A stretch of 64,000 nucleotides of DNA from Alentia gelatinosa (lineage: Eukaryota; Annelida; Polychaeta; Phyllodocida; Polynoidae), in the NCBI GenBank assembly GCA_950022655.1, contig OX465590.1, forward strand, positions 41,065,718 through 41,129,717, in the 5' to 3' direction. The notes beneath the pieces were generated by a model that saw only the letters and a program-made list of their open reading frames with translations, was not told where the DNA came from and did no database searches. The translations under genes were made by a program, and so were the position numbers. Positions 1 through 10,652 of this stretch are shown here, piece by piece; position 1 is the stretch's first letter, and the number at the start of each line of letters is the position of its first letter.

Positions 1-3000
1 TGACCCTGATCTCTACTTTTCTCCCTCCACCCCTGTCTGAAATACATGACCCTGACCTCCCCCTTTCTCCCTCCACCCCTGTCTGAAATACATGACCCTG
101 ACCTCTACCTTTCTCCTCGCCACCCCTGTCTGAAATACATGACCCTGACCTCTACTTTTCTCCCTCCACCCCTGTCTGAAATACATGACCCTGACCTCTA
201 TCTTTCTCCTCTCCACCCCTGTCTGAAATACAGGACCCTGCCCTCTACCTTTCTCCCTCCACCCCTGTCTGAAATACATGACCCTGACCTCTACCTTTCT
301 CCCTTCACCCCTGTCCGAAATACATGACCCTGACCTCTACCTTTCTCCCTTCACCCCTGTCTGAAATACATGACCCTGACCTCTACCTTTCTCCCCTGTC
401 TGAAAAACAGGACCCTGACCTCTACCTTTCTCCCTCTACCCCTGTCTGAAATACAGGACCCTGACCTCTACCTTTCTCCTCTCCACCCCTGTCTGAAATA
501 CATGACCCTGACCTCTACCTTTCTCCTCTCCACCCCTGTCTGAAATACATGACCCTGACCTCTCCCTTTCTCCTCTCCACCCCTGTCTGAAATACAGGAC
601 CCTGACCTCTACCTTTCTCCTCTCCACCCCTGTCTGAAATACATGACCCTGACCTCTACCTTTCTCCCTTCACCCCTGTCTGAAATACATGACCCTGACC
701 TCTACCTTTCTCCCTTCACCCCTGTCTGAAATACATGACCCTGACCTCTACCTTTCTCCCCTGTCTGAAAAACAGGACCCTGACCTCTACCTTTCTCCCT
801 TCACCCCTGTCTGAAATACAGGACTCTGACCTCTACCTTTCCCCCTCCACCCCTGTCTGAAATACAGGACCCTGACCTCTCCCTTTCTCCTCTCCACCCC
901 TGTCTGAAATACAGGACCCTGACCTCTACCTTTCTCCCTCCATCCCTGTCTGAAAAACATGACTCTGACCTCTACCTTTCTCCCTCCACCCCTGTCTGAA
1001 ATACATGACCCTGACCTCTCCCTTTCTCCCTCCACCCCTGTCTGAAATACAGGACCCTGACCTCTATCTTTCTCCTCTCCACCCCTGTTTGAAATACAGG
1101 ACCCTGACCTCTCCCTTTCTCCCTCCACCCCTGTCTGAAATACATGACCCTGACCTCTACCTTTCTCCCTTCACCCCTGTCTGAAATACATGACCCTGAC
1201 CTCTACCTTTCTCCCTTCACCCCTGTCTGAAATACATGACCCTGACCTCTACCTTTCTCCCCTGTCTGAAAAACAGGACCCTGACCTCTACCTTTCTCCC
1301 TTCACCCCTGTCTGAAATACAGGACTCTGACCTCTACCTTTCCCCCTCCACCCCTGTCTGAAATACAGGACCCTGACCTCTCCCTTTCTCCTCTCCACCC
1401 CTGTCTGAAATACAGGACCCTGACCTCTACCTTTCTCCCTCCATCCCTGTCTGAAAAACATGACTCTGACCTCTACCTTTCTCCCTCCACCCCTGTCTGA
1501 AATACATGACCCTGACCTCTCCCTTTCTCCCTCCACCCCTGTCTGAAATACAGGACCCTGACCTCTATCTTTCTCCTCTCCACCCCTGTTTGAAATACAG
1601 GACCCTGACCTCTCCCTTTCTCCCTCCACCCCTGTCTGAAATACATGACCCTGACCTCTACCTTTCTCCCTCCACCCCTGTCTGAAATACATGACCCTGA
1701 CCTCTACCTTTCTCCCTCCACCCCTGTCTGAAATACATGACCCTGACCTCTACCTTTCTCCCTCCACCCCTGTCTGAAATACATGACCCTGACCTCTACC
1801 TTTCTCCCTCCACCCCTGTCTGAAAAACATGACCCTGACCTCTACCTTTCTCCCTCCACCCCTGTCTGAAATACAGGACCCTGACCTCTCCCTTTCTCCC
1901 TCCACCCCTGTCTGAAATACATGACCCTGACCTCTCCCTTTCTCCTCTCCACCCCTGTCTGAAATACATGACCCTGACCTCTACCTTTCTCCCTTCACCC
2001 CTGTCTGAAATACATGACCCTGACCTCTACCTTTCTCCCTTCACCCCTGTCTGAAATACATGACCCTGACCTCTACCTTTCTCCCCTGTCTGAAAAACAG
2101 GACCCTGACCTCTACCTTTCTCCCTTCACCCCTGTCTGAAATACAGGACTCTGACCTCTACCTTTCCCCCTCCACCCCTGTCTGAAATACAGGACCCTGA
2201 CCTCTCCCTTTCTCCTCTCCACCCCTGTCTGAAATACAGGACCCTGACCTCTACCTTTCTCCCTCCATCCCTGTCTGGAATACATGACCCTGACCTCTAC
2301 CTTTCTCCTCTCCACCCCTGTCTGAAATACAGGACTCTGACCTCTACCTTTCTCCTCTCCACCCCTGTCTGAAATACAGGACCCTGACCTCTCCCTTTCT
2401 CCCTCCACCCCTGTCTGAAATACAGGACCCTGACCTCTCCCTTTTTCCCTCCACTCCTGTCTGAAATACATGACCCTGACCTCTACCTTTCTCCTCTCCA
2501 CCCCTGTCTGAAATACAGGACCCTGACCTCTACCTTTCTCCCTTCACCCCTGTCTGAAATACAGGACTCTGACCTCTACCTTTCCCCCTCCCCCCCTGTC
2601 TGAAATACAGGACCCTGACCTCTCCCTTTCTCCTCTCCACCCCTGTCTGAAATACAGGACCCTGACCTCTACCTTTCTCCCTCCATCCCTGTCTGAAAAA
2701 CATGACTCTGACCTCTACCTTTCTCCCTCCACCCCTGTCTGAAATACATGACCCTGACCTCTCCCTTTCTCCCTCCACCCCTGTCTGAAATACAGGACCC
2801 TGACCTCTATCTTTCTCCTCTCCACCCCTGTCTGAAATACAGGACCCTGACCTCTCCCTTTCTCCCTCCACCCCTGTCTGAAATACATGACCCTGACCTC
2901 TACCTTTCTCCCTCCACCCCTGTCTGAAATACATGACCCTGACCTCTACCTTTCTCCCTCCACCCCTGTCTGAAATACATGACCCTGACCTCTACCTTTC

Positions 3001-3703
3001 TCCCTCCACCCCTGTCTGAAATACATGACCCAGACCTCTACCTTTCTCCCTCCACCCCTGTCTGAAAAACATGACCCTGACCTCTACCTTTCTCCCTCCA
3101 CCCCTGTCTGAAATACAGGACCCTGACCTCTCCCTTTCTCCCTCCACCCCTGTCTGAAATACATGACCCTGACCTCTCCCTTTCTCCTCTCCACCCCTGT
3201 CTGAAATACATGACCCTGACCTCTCCCTTTCTCCTCTCCACCCCTGTCTGAAATACATGACCCTGACCTCTACCTTTCTCCCTCCACCCCTGTCTGAAAT
3301 ACAGGACCCTGACCTCTACCTTTCTCCTCTCCACCCCTGTCTGAAATACAGGACCCTGACCTCTCCCTTTTCCCCTCCACTCCTGTCTGAAATACATGAC
3401 CCTGACCTCTACCTTTCTCCCTCCACCCCTGTCTGAAATACAGGACCCTGACCTCTCCCTTTCTCCCTCCACCCCTGTCTGAAATACAGGACCCTGACCT
3501 CTCCCTTTTTCCCTCCACTCCTGTCTGAAATACATGACCCTGACCTCTACCTTTCTCCTCTCCACCCCTGTCTGAAATACAGGACCCTGACCTCTCCCTT
3601 TCTCCCTCCACCCCTGTCTGAAATACAGGACCCTGACCTCTCCCTTTTTCCCTCCACTCCTCTCTGAAATACAGGACCCTGACCTCTACCTTTCTCCTCT
3701 CGA
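1..3703. repeat. 46/47-bp minisatellite in the PGD intron upstream of the first visible exon
   Basis: About 80 head-to-tail units run from the window edge almost to the splice acceptor at 3710. The unit is 46 bp, with a 47-bp variant (CTCCTCTCCA for CTCCCTCCA) and a 39-bp variant lacking 7 bp, starting near 371, 736, 1237 and 2061. Each unit holds CTGAC, then a pyrimidine run, then GAAATACATG or GAAATACAGG. The array extends beyond the left edge. Long open frames on both strands are a by-product of a period that is not a multiple of three and of few stop codons; I do not call them genes. The last unit runs straight into the pyrimidine tract of the PGD acceptor. Confidence 0.97.
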
Positions 3704-3710
3704 CCGCTAG

Positions 3711-3962
3711 GTGCCGCTGCTGGAGGCTGGCGACATCATCATAGACGGCGGGAACTCTGAGTTCACGGACAGCACGCGGCGCACGCGGGAGCTGGCGGAG
3801 AAGGGGCTGCTCTTCGTGGGGAGCGGCGTGAGCGGCGGCGAGGACGGCGCGCGCTACGGACCCTCCCTCATGCCGGGCGGGTCGGGCGCCGCCTGGCCCC
3901 ACATACAGGCCATCTTCCAGGGCATCGCCGCCAAGGTGGGCGACGAGCCCTGCTGCGACTGG
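3711..3962 (+). CDS. PGD: 6-phosphogluconate dehydrogenase, internal exon (84 codons)
   Basis: PGD oxidises and decarboxylates 6-phosphogluconate to ribulose 5-phosphate with NADP+ in the cytosolic pentose phosphate pathway. This exon encodes the second half of the NADP-binding domain: it starts [18 protein letters not shown] and contains [18 protein letters not shown], whose Ser-Gly-Gly contacts substrate in the known sheep structure (128-130). It ends EPCCDW. The acceptor is CGCTAG at 3705-3710, the donor GTGAGT at 3963; both flanking introns are phase 0. It corresponds to roughly residues 90-173 of the human enzyme, so the first ~89 residues and their exons lie left of the window. Codons end mostly in G or C, unlike the AT-rich introns. 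The identification is very secure. Confidence 0.97.
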
Positions 3963-4860
3963 GTGAGTGCTTCTCTGCCCGCACGGTAATCATTTACTTA
4001 GGGTTCCCTGGTTATTAGCAGGTGGACGGTTGGTCTTAGTTATGGCTATAGCCTACTGTAGTATACTGCTTGTAGAGTCACTAGATGACCTGACCACATT
4101 TTTGCATTTTACAGCTCACTAAGTACAGATAGGAATATGTCAGGGAGGGGTGATTGTTTTCTGAAGGTTCCCGAGCTTTTTTTCTTTGCTTGGTTTTGTT
4201 TGACTTAAATCACTTCTTTGTAATTGTTTGAATACATAGTGATTAAGTGTAGTTGTAATACCTCAAATTTTCTCTCTACCCGTCAGGGATGGGTGATTGT
4301 GTTCTGAGGGTCCCCAGGTTTGTTTTTTTTTTTGGTTTGCTTTAGGTTTTTTTTTTTTAATTTCGTCAACATACAATCTGCTATTGCAGGTTTTCATTGT
4401 AGTGCTTAGGTGATAGAAGTACATAGTCCCATCCATCTTGAGTGTTGTTTTTCTTTGTTTTGTTTTTATAAGAATTTCTATTGGTTCATTTGACAGTTGA
4501 CATATATATGTTTGTTATATCTTTTATTATCCATCGTATACAAAGACTACATTGAAAATATATGGGGACTCAGTAAACTACGACCCGTTATACAAAACCT
4601 GTCTGATACCATAACTGTGGTATACGGATTCAAATCTTTGATATACGGCCTTCAAATCCATGGTATACTGGAAAATAGTCCCTTGGTGCTATAGAGCAAT
4701 GAAATAGCCCCTGTTGTACTCTTTTGTCCTCTGTTTTATTATGTTCATTCTCCTAACCATATTTGATACATTTTAAAGCATCAATTGCTCAAGATTTTTC
4801 TTATATCATATATAAAAGATTAATTTTTAATGTTCATGTTTCTGTGTTGACTGGTGACAG
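3963..4860 (+). other. PGD intron, 898 bp
   Basis: The intron is AT-rich. It holds a short direct repeat (4139-4203 and 4284-4346, both around GGGTGATTGT) and one copy of the 200-bp TATACC-rich family at about 4523-4725. The acceptor is GGTGACAG at 4853-4860. No coding signal is seen. Confidence 0.85.
4523..4725 (+). repeat. TATACC-rich dispersed repeat, copy 1
   Basis: About 200 bp beginning TTATTATCCATCGTATACAA and carrying several GTATAC motifs in both orientations. Recognisable copies lie at 10153-10352 (minus), 59930-60125 and 60376-60590. No terminal repeats or target duplication could be fixed, so its class is unknown. Confidence 0.75.
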
Positions 4861-4995
4861 GTTGGAGATGAAGGGGCCGGCCACTTTGTGAAGATGGTGC
4901 ACAACGGGATTGAGTATGGCGACATGCAGGTCATCTGTGAGGCGTACCACCTGATGCGGCAGGCGCTCGGCATGACCAACGACGAGATATCAGCG
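4861..4995 (+). CDS. PGD: 6-phosphogluconate dehydrogenase, catalytic-site exon (45 codons)
   Basis: The exon encodes [20 protein letters not shown] and continues through [19 protein letters not shown]. It carries the catalytic centre: by family knowledge (sheep numbering) the Lys of HFVKM is K183, His-Asn of VHNG are 186/187, and Glu and Tyr of IEYG are 190/191. All are present, so the enzyme should be active. This is the junction between the Rossmann domain and the long helical domain. The acceptor is GACAG, the donor GTAAGT at 4996; both sides are phase 0. A MITE is inserted only 15 bases inside the following intron. Confidence 0.97.
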
Positions 4996-5010
4996 GTAAG
5001 TACCTGCCGT

Positions 5011-5447
5011 TGTGATGCGAAAATTGGTTACCTTGCGAAATTCCGCTTTTATTGCCCATGAGCATGCGCAGTGATGAATTTCACGAATGGAAAGTGCGGA
5101 AATCATCGGGCTTTCTCATCCTAGTTTGTACACTCTCCCCCAGATCTTTCGCAGCGCTAGCGCAAGATTGGCAACCAACCCCAGTCTTCGCCAGGCTGCG
5201 ACAAACGTGCGTAGCAAACGTCTGCTCTGGTGGCCAGTGTTAAATAATAACGTTATGACGTCATATGACATCGATATGACGGCTAATATGCAGCCAGAAT
5301 ATAGATTGGGAATAAACGTCTGCTCTGGTGGCCAGTGTAGCCAGAATAGTCCGTGAAATCTGAGCGGAAGAACATCTCCACACGCATGCGTGAGTAGAGT
5401 GGGCGATAAAAGCGGAATTTCGCAAGGTAACCGATTTTCGCATCACA
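5011..5447. mobile_element. 437-bp MITE with ~45-bp terminal inverted repeats, family 1
   Basis: The ends are near-perfect inverted repeats: TGTGATGCGAAAATTGGTTA at the left and its complement (one mismatch) at the right, extending through TTCCGCTTTTATTGCCC. The insertion is flanked by CCGT at 5007-5010 and 5448-5451, a likely 4-bp target duplication. No transposase is encoded. A diverged relative is at 57722-58110. The element starts 15 bases after the GTAAG donor. Confidence 0.88.
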
Positions 5448-5461
5448 CCGTCCCCGGGGGT

Positions 5462-5838
5462 GGGGAGTTAGCTCAGTGGTTAAGGCACTGGACTCGTAAC
5501 CCCAAGGTTGGGGGACTTTGTGAGTTGGAGTCCCAATGCAGCCACTCCTTAATCCCCAGCAGTGGTAGAGTTACTGCTATATCAAAGGCCATTCCTTCTC
5601 ATACCATGTCTATGTGATGTGGTGTGCAGCCACTCTTTTCCTTTGCCCCCAGCAGTGGTAGGTGGGACTTTGTGAGTTTCTATGTGGTGTGGGAAGTAAA
5701 AGAACTCTCATCTAAGTTAATGTGTATAGGTGTGATTTCTACCTAAATTCATCTAATAGATTTGATCACCATCAAAGCCAAAGTAAATCTAATAGAACAT
5801 ATTGGGCATTAAATTACCCAAACAACAATCAACAACCA
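5462..5838 (+). mobile_element. tRNA-Thr-derived SINE, copy 1 (diverged)
   Basis: The head resembles tRNA-Thr: box A region TTAGCTCAGTGGTTAAGGC, an anticodon-like CGT in GACTCGTAACC, and a weak box B (GAGTTGGAGTCCC). The body (AGCAGTGGTAGAGTTACTGC, ATCAAAGGCCATTCCTTCTC) matches 49330-49643 and 9560-9820. A CCCCAGCAGTGG segment is duplicated inside. The tail ends in TTACCCAAACAAC. The degraded cloverleaf argues against a functional tRNA. Confidence 0.8.
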
Positions 5839-5915
5839 ACTCACCCGTGATGGCCAAATGACATGACACAAATCACATTTCAATCCACATGAATAAGAAT
5901 TAGACCTCATTTATA

Positions 5916-6165
5916 TCTCACCCTGGTGTTTGTGCCCGATAGGCTTCTCCATGGTCTATGACATCATATATCCTGTGTGTCATTCGGTCTGTTAGTGCTT
6001 ACAGGGGTGAGATGAATACAGAAAGCGACTCATTTTGGTCGAAGTCGTCATTCTCCAACTTGTTTGAATGCCATGCAGTATTCACTCAGCTTCGCCTCAT
6101 CCATATCACTCCACCTCAAACTTGTGGAGAAAGACGACTTAGACCATAACTTGTTGGTTTCTTCT
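5916..6165. repeat. Fold-back element of the TATCTCACCC family
   Basis: It begins TATCTCACCCTGG and contains a palindromic core. One arm carries TTTGGTCGAAGTCGTCATTC, the other the complementary AACGACTT-type sequence, and the tip is CAGCTTCGCCTC (GCTTCGC at 6089-6095). A related element is at 43285-43560. Confidence 0.65.
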
Positions 6166-6888
6166 TTAATACCCACCACTTGATGTTAGATACACGCACC
6201 AAAGAGAGTGTGTATTAATGTGCATCAACTACGCGGAGGATATGTCCATTTGTATAAAAACCACTCAATATTGTGTGTGTTCAAGCATAGTCTTCTATAA
6301 AGATAGGCTTATGTTTGGGTAAACTAGGAAAGACCATAAAAAAATGGTCAGTGCACACTTTTATATCATATCAGTCTCAAACATCTGTAAATCAGTATGT
6401 AATGGTACTTTGACGATTTGCGTTGACTACCGATTTGCGGTGGACGATTTGCAGTGGGATTGGACGTTTTGTGACATTCCTCGGGGCTGTGGTGGACATT
6501 TGGCGGTGCAAAGTGAAGAATGTTTTCCGCAGAACTACCACACATATCTTTACCAAATAGCATTTCTAAGTTAAGAGAAGGAAGACTGACATTGTTTTCT
6601 GTAAATATGTGATTACAGGGCTTTTTCTATAAAAAAAAAAGTGAGTGTAGAGCGGCATTGCAACAAGGCTACAAGTACCGTACAGTAAAAGTGAACTTTT
6701 TAAATTAACATCTTGAATATTGCTAAAACAGTGCCTTATGATGTGTAATGATCACATTCATAGTGACACAATAAAACACATTAGCCTATATAATTAACCT
6801 TTACAATAATTGTGGACGGAAATGTGAAAATATCACAGCAAATCGTCTATGATTCTATGTAGTACAAATAACCTGTTCTTCTATTATA

Positions 6889-7078
6889 AGAGGGTGGTTG
6901 TGGCCCATTAGATTGTAGGTCAACTCTTGACTGAAGAGCCGTCCCAAGGCCCGAGAATATATCATGTAAGGAGGTCAGAGTGAAGGTCGGGGTGTGCTGC
7001 GAATGCAGTCATTGGCTACTCGGTCTACTTTATTCCTTATATGGAATTAGTGTAATGGGACAACTCCATGGTGCTAAT
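6889..7078 (+). repeat. 190-bp dispersed repeat just upstream of a PGD exon
   Basis: The stretch from GAGGGTGGTTGTGGCCC to GACAACTCCATGG is nearly repeated at 60676-60863, inside a different repeat block. No inverted ends are visible. It stops about 45 bases short of the acceptor at 7120. Confidence 0.75.
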
Positions 7079-7120
7079 CACTCATATACAACACTAGATA
7101 TTTGTCTTGTGATCCCGCAG

Positions 7121-7310
7121 AGCTTCGACGAGTGGAACAAGGGCGAGCTGGACTCCTACTTGATTGAGATCACGCGAGACATCCTCAAGTTCCGGGACGA
7201 CGACGGCAAACACCTGGTCGACAAGATCCGGGATGCCGCCGGCCAGAAGGGCACCGGCAAGTGGACGGCCATCAGCGCGCTCGACTCCGGCATCCCCCTC
7301 ACCCTCATCG
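7121..7310 (+). CDS. PGD: 6-phosphogluconate dehydrogenase, helical-domain exon (63 codons + 1 nt)
   Basis: The exon begins SFDEWNKGELDSYLIEITRD and contains DAAGQKGTGKWTAISALDSG. In the known structure the Lys and Thr of GKWT (K260, T262) bind the 6-phosphogluconate phosphate; both are present. It ends with the first base of a Gly codon, so the following intron is phase 1, the only non-phase-0 junction in the window. The acceptor is CCCGCAG, the donor GTACGC at 7311, weaker than the others. Third codon positions are strongly G/C, which makes the exon stand out from its surroundings. Confidence 0.97.
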
Positions 7311-7519
7311 GTACGCACGTTTTACTGCTCGCGCCGTTATTAAAGTGCCAGTTTTATTTTTTATCATCGTAAAACCACGCTTAAAAGCCGATTTTTCTTG
7401 GGATTTTTGCAAAAAAATCGGCTTGTAAATTTTTGCTCAAGTCGGGGATCGGCTTATAACCGGTTTTTTTTTTCAAACATTGACTTAAGGGAAAAGATAT
7501 CAGTACAAATGTGAATCAT

Positions 7520-7862
7520 TTAATAGTAGTAATTTGTCAGATAGCATGTTATATCCTATATTGGTACAAAAGTTCATTTTACTGCACGGAACGAGGCATT
7601 TATGCCGAGTTCCGCACAAACTGTAAATTATCATCGAGTTCTGTGACTTGTACAAGCATGGTTGGACGTTATATATTTACTATATACCCAAATTTAAAAA
7701 AAAAATCATTAATTTAATTTTTAACAACCGATATGTTAATATACGTGTTTGGCAAGGTGGTCCGTATTTTGGTGTACAGACCAGTGTTCCGTACAGTATT
7801 TCTGCGTTAGAGGGCGAAACGGTGCGTATTTACAGTATATACGGCATGGGTATATAGTAAAA
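7520..7862. repeat. Fold-back repeat, GTACGGAACGAGGC family, copy 1
   Basis: Two oppositely oriented arms around CGAGGCATTTATGCCGAG, followed by GTACAAGCATGGTTGGACGT and the end motif TATACGGCATGGGTATATAG. Copies with the same order are at 42345-42640 and 51085-51408. No protein is encoded and no target duplication was found. Confidence 0.7.
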
Positions 7863-8029
7863 ACGACTATTACTATGCTATTCGCATTCAAAGATGTCGG
7901 ATCCCCGCCTGATATTAGGGAATTAAGCAAAATTTTGTGAATATCATGCGAAATATAAGTTTCACCTAAATAATGATATTTTCTAGGATGTAAGCAACTG
8001 TTAGTGTCACTTATGGAGATGGTAAATGT

Positions 8030-8096
8030 TACACCGATGTTTGATTCATATATACCCTCAGGATCCCCTGGGACATTAAACCACAAACAAACAATA
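8030..8096 (+). mobile_element. SINE tail fragment (GGGACATTAAACC type)
   Basis: TACCCTCAGGATCCCCTGGG followed by ACATTAAACCACAAACAAAC matches, in reverse orientation, 58243-58292. A poly-C run (8144-8160) and CA repeats follow. Confidence 0.6.
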
Positions 8097-8371
8097 CACC
8101 ACTGCTCACTGTACTTCAATATTGTTTTAGTATGCCTATTTCACCCCCCCCCCCCCCCCCACACACACACACTTTTAACAAATACATGAATATCTCTGTA
8201 AATATAAAATCTACCTAAAAAAGTCCATTCTAAGATGCACACCTAGCTCTTGTTTATACGATTCTCGATCCACCCTGTTACCCACTCAGTGGTGTCCCTA
8301 GGCTCGCAAGAACCTTAATTCTCCTTCATACCTTTACCAAGGTAAGTGCTCGGATAATTACCTATTCTACA

Positions 8372-8731
8372 TAATTCTGTTTAGTGCTGAAGTGTGTATG
8401 CATGTACATAGTATGCACTTGCCATCCACAAATCCAGTTATCTTTGGAGAGAATGTCACGTTTAGGCAAGCTGGATTAGGTGGTCCCTGGTACTGACTAT
8501 ACGGACATGATTTCCTCTATCCTTGTCGTGTTTTTTGTGATTGTTTTTTCACTTTGTTCTCGATCCAGTTCTATATAATTATGTTTAGTGTTGAAGTATT
8601 AGGTGTATGTACATAGTATGCCGTTCCATAAATCGATTCACCTTGGGAGAGAATGTCACGTTTAGGCAAGCTGGATTGTTACTGACTGTATGGACATGAT
8701 TTCCTCTATCCTTGTCGTGTTTTCTGTGATT
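8372..8731 (+). repeat. Tandem duplication of the acceptor-proximal intron segment
   Basis: 8372-8541 and 8577-8731 are direct copies. Both contain GAGAATGTCACGTTTAGGCA and end GATTTCCTCTATCCTTGTCG plus a T-rich run. Only the second is followed by TCAG and the exon. The first copy continues TTCTCGATCCAG, so it supplies a potential second acceptor about 167 bp upstream. Confidence 0.85.
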
Positions 8732-8734
8732 CAG

Positions 8735-8865
8735 GTGAGGCCGTGTTTGCTCGGTGCCTGTCGTCACTGAAGGATGAGCGTGTCACAGCCAGTGGAAGTC
8801 TGCCCGCCCCCTCCGACAAGCTCTACGACGGCGACAAGAAACAGTTCGCCGAGCATGTCAGACAG
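8735..8865 (+). CDS. PGD: 6-phosphogluconate dehydrogenase exon (2 nt + 43 codons)
   Basis: It completes the split Gly codon and reads GEAVFARCLSSLKDERVTAS, then GSLPAPSDKLYDGDKKQFAE and HVRQ. The Arg of FARCLSS is the equivalent of R287, which contacts the substrate phosphate in the sheep enzyme. The acceptor is GATTCAG at 8728-8734, the donor GTAGG at 8866; the exit phase is 0. Helical all-alpha domain. The variable PAPSDKLYDG loop lies where animal PGDs differ most, and nothing here suggests a defect. Confidence 0.96.
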
Positions 8866-8965
8866 GTAGGCAGGCAGCTGATAGATTAGAATTAATTTGT
8901 CAGTTACTATAGATCTCAGTTTAATCAGAACAGTATTATACACCAAGGCGCATCTTCATATACTG

Positions 8966-9477
8966 CAGGGTTCGTACAGAGCCTGGAAAACCTGGAAAAG
9001 CCTGGAATTATGCTTTTGTGCCTGTAAACGCAGTTAAGAACGTACCCTACAGTGCACAAACCAACAGGCTAATTTCATGGTTACAGGCCTGGAAAAGCCT
9101 GGAATTCTCACAGAGAGCCTGGAAAAACCTGGAAAATTTGGCTTGGCATAAAAGCAATTATTTTAGGCTATGAAATTCTGGTCATTATTAGCTTTCCTTA
9201 ACTACGATACCTTGCTGTTATGAAATATTAATGACTTGGATAAAATAGTTCCAAAAATCCTTTATTTTACCATGTATGGAATTTGAAGATATCTATCCCA
9301 AAACCACTGAAATTGCACAGGTAGTAAGGAAGACAAAGAAAATTTTAGCTAAATTTGGTGATGAATCAGACCTGGTTTTAAAAACAGTGACTAAATGTGC
9401 CTGGAAAAAAATATTAGAGCCTGGAAAAGCCTGGGAAAAGCCTGGAATTTGATTGGGCTGTCTATGTACGAACCCTG
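8966..9477 (+). mobile_element. CAGGGTTCGTAC-ended DNA element rich in CCTGGAAAAG, copy 1
   Basis: Termini are CAGGGTTCGTAC and GTACGAACCCTG. Subterminal regions consist of CCTGGAAA(A)GCCTGG repeats. Flanks are ATACTG and ATAATG (5 of 6 match), consistent with a 6-bp target duplication. A second copy is at 29783-30247. Both share an open + frame of about 60 codons starting ATGGAATTTGAAGATATC, which may be a relic or chance. Non-autonomous. Confidence 0.88.
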
Positions 9478-9529
9478 ATAATGTCATTTGTTGAATAATC
9501 TACCACTGCTGGGCGTGAAGGAGCTGCCA

Positions 9530-9825
9530 CTTTTCTCCTTCATCCCTATCATTGTTAGATTCACTGCTTTCTCCTTTATCCCCAGCGGTGATAGACTTAC
9601 TGCTATATCAAAGGCCAGTCCTTCTTATACCATGTCTATGTGGTGTGGTGTACAGTCACCTTTCTCCTTATTCCCCAGCAATGGTAGACTTACTGCTCTC
9701 ACCTTGGTAAATGTGTAAGGGTGAAATTTCTACCTAAATTCATCGCATAGATTCGATCACCATCAAACCAAAAGTAAATCTACTAGAACATATTGGATGT
9801 TAAACTACCCAAACAAACAGACATC
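9530..9825 (+). mobile_element. SINE body fragment, copy 3, without tRNA head
   Basis: It shares CTTACTGCTATATCAAAGGC, ATACCATGTCTATGTGGTGT and CTACCTAAATTCATC with the SINEs at 5462 and 49330. It has an internally repeated CCCCAGC(G/A)(G/A)TG segment and a tail TACCCAAACAAACAG. It is 5' truncated. Confidence 0.75.
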
Positions 9826-10152
9826 CAAATCATTCACACACAGGTTCAGCTTTGCCTACACAATCTGAAAAAAATCATAATGTTTGTAAGACACCTGCTG
9901 ATACGACTAGGGCTTATGAATAGTTTAGGATCTGCCTACATCTTAGATTTTTGTGGTGTATCTTTTTAATACAGAACAATTCTGTGTCCATTGGAGGCTC
10001 TATTTCTATGTAAAACAATGTTATGTTAAACGTTTAATGTAAACATAGACAATAAACGATGATTTTGTGTGTAGGCGGCCATAAACCATGAGAGGTTGAC
10101 GCATCGTTTGTTGTATTTATCATCAATCTTTTTGAATAAATTAAACCCAAGA

Positions 10153-10352
10153 ATTGCCATATTGAAGGATATAACAATAGGGACTATTTCTTTGCTCTAT
10201 AGTACAGAGGGACTACTTTCCTGTATACCACAGCTGAGAGGCCATATACCACATTTGATTCCGTATACCACAGTTATGGGATCTGACAGTTTTATATAAT
10301 GGGTCGTGGTTTACTAAGCCCCCATACATTTTCGATGGGCTCTTTGTATGCC
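10153..10352 (-). repeat. TATACC-rich dispersed repeat, copy 2
   Basis: Reverse-orientation copy of the 4523-4725 family, recognised by GTATACCACAG motifs and GGTCGTGGTTTACTAAGCCC. Confidence 0.75.
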
Positions 10353-10652
10353 ATGTAAAATAAGATAAAAAATAATGAAAAATTTATAATAAAAAAAATG
10401 ATATCATGTTAGAGGTTTGATGTAAGGCCACTTAAAAAAACAAACTTGTTTCTCATCACCGCGCGCGTCAGCTAAAACGTTTTTAGAAGATTTTTTTGAT
10501 TTTTTTTTATAGATGAGATGAAAATTTGATAGAAATCATGAAAAATATGAGTATTTGGTATCAAATTAAAGCTCCTGATGTAAGGAATGCATTTAATGTG
10601 GTTATATGGTTGGCAAAAGTGATGCATAAAGTGGTGTCATGTAACCAATTAT

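Noticed and set aside
1..3703. CRISPR-like array
   Set aside because: Units are continuous, with no unique spacers, in an animal intron.
13..3902. Long minus-strand frames (up to 210 codons) with repeated VFQTGVE / MYFRQGW peptides
   Set aside because: They arise from the 46/47-bp satellite read in rotating frames. The plus strand is equally open, and one frame runs antisense through a real PGD exon.
5462..5530. Functional tRNA-Thr gene
   Set aside because: Acceptor stem absent, anticodon stem poorly paired, box B mutated, and the sequence continues into a repeated SINE body. The 49330 copy is rejected as a tRNA gene for the same reasons.
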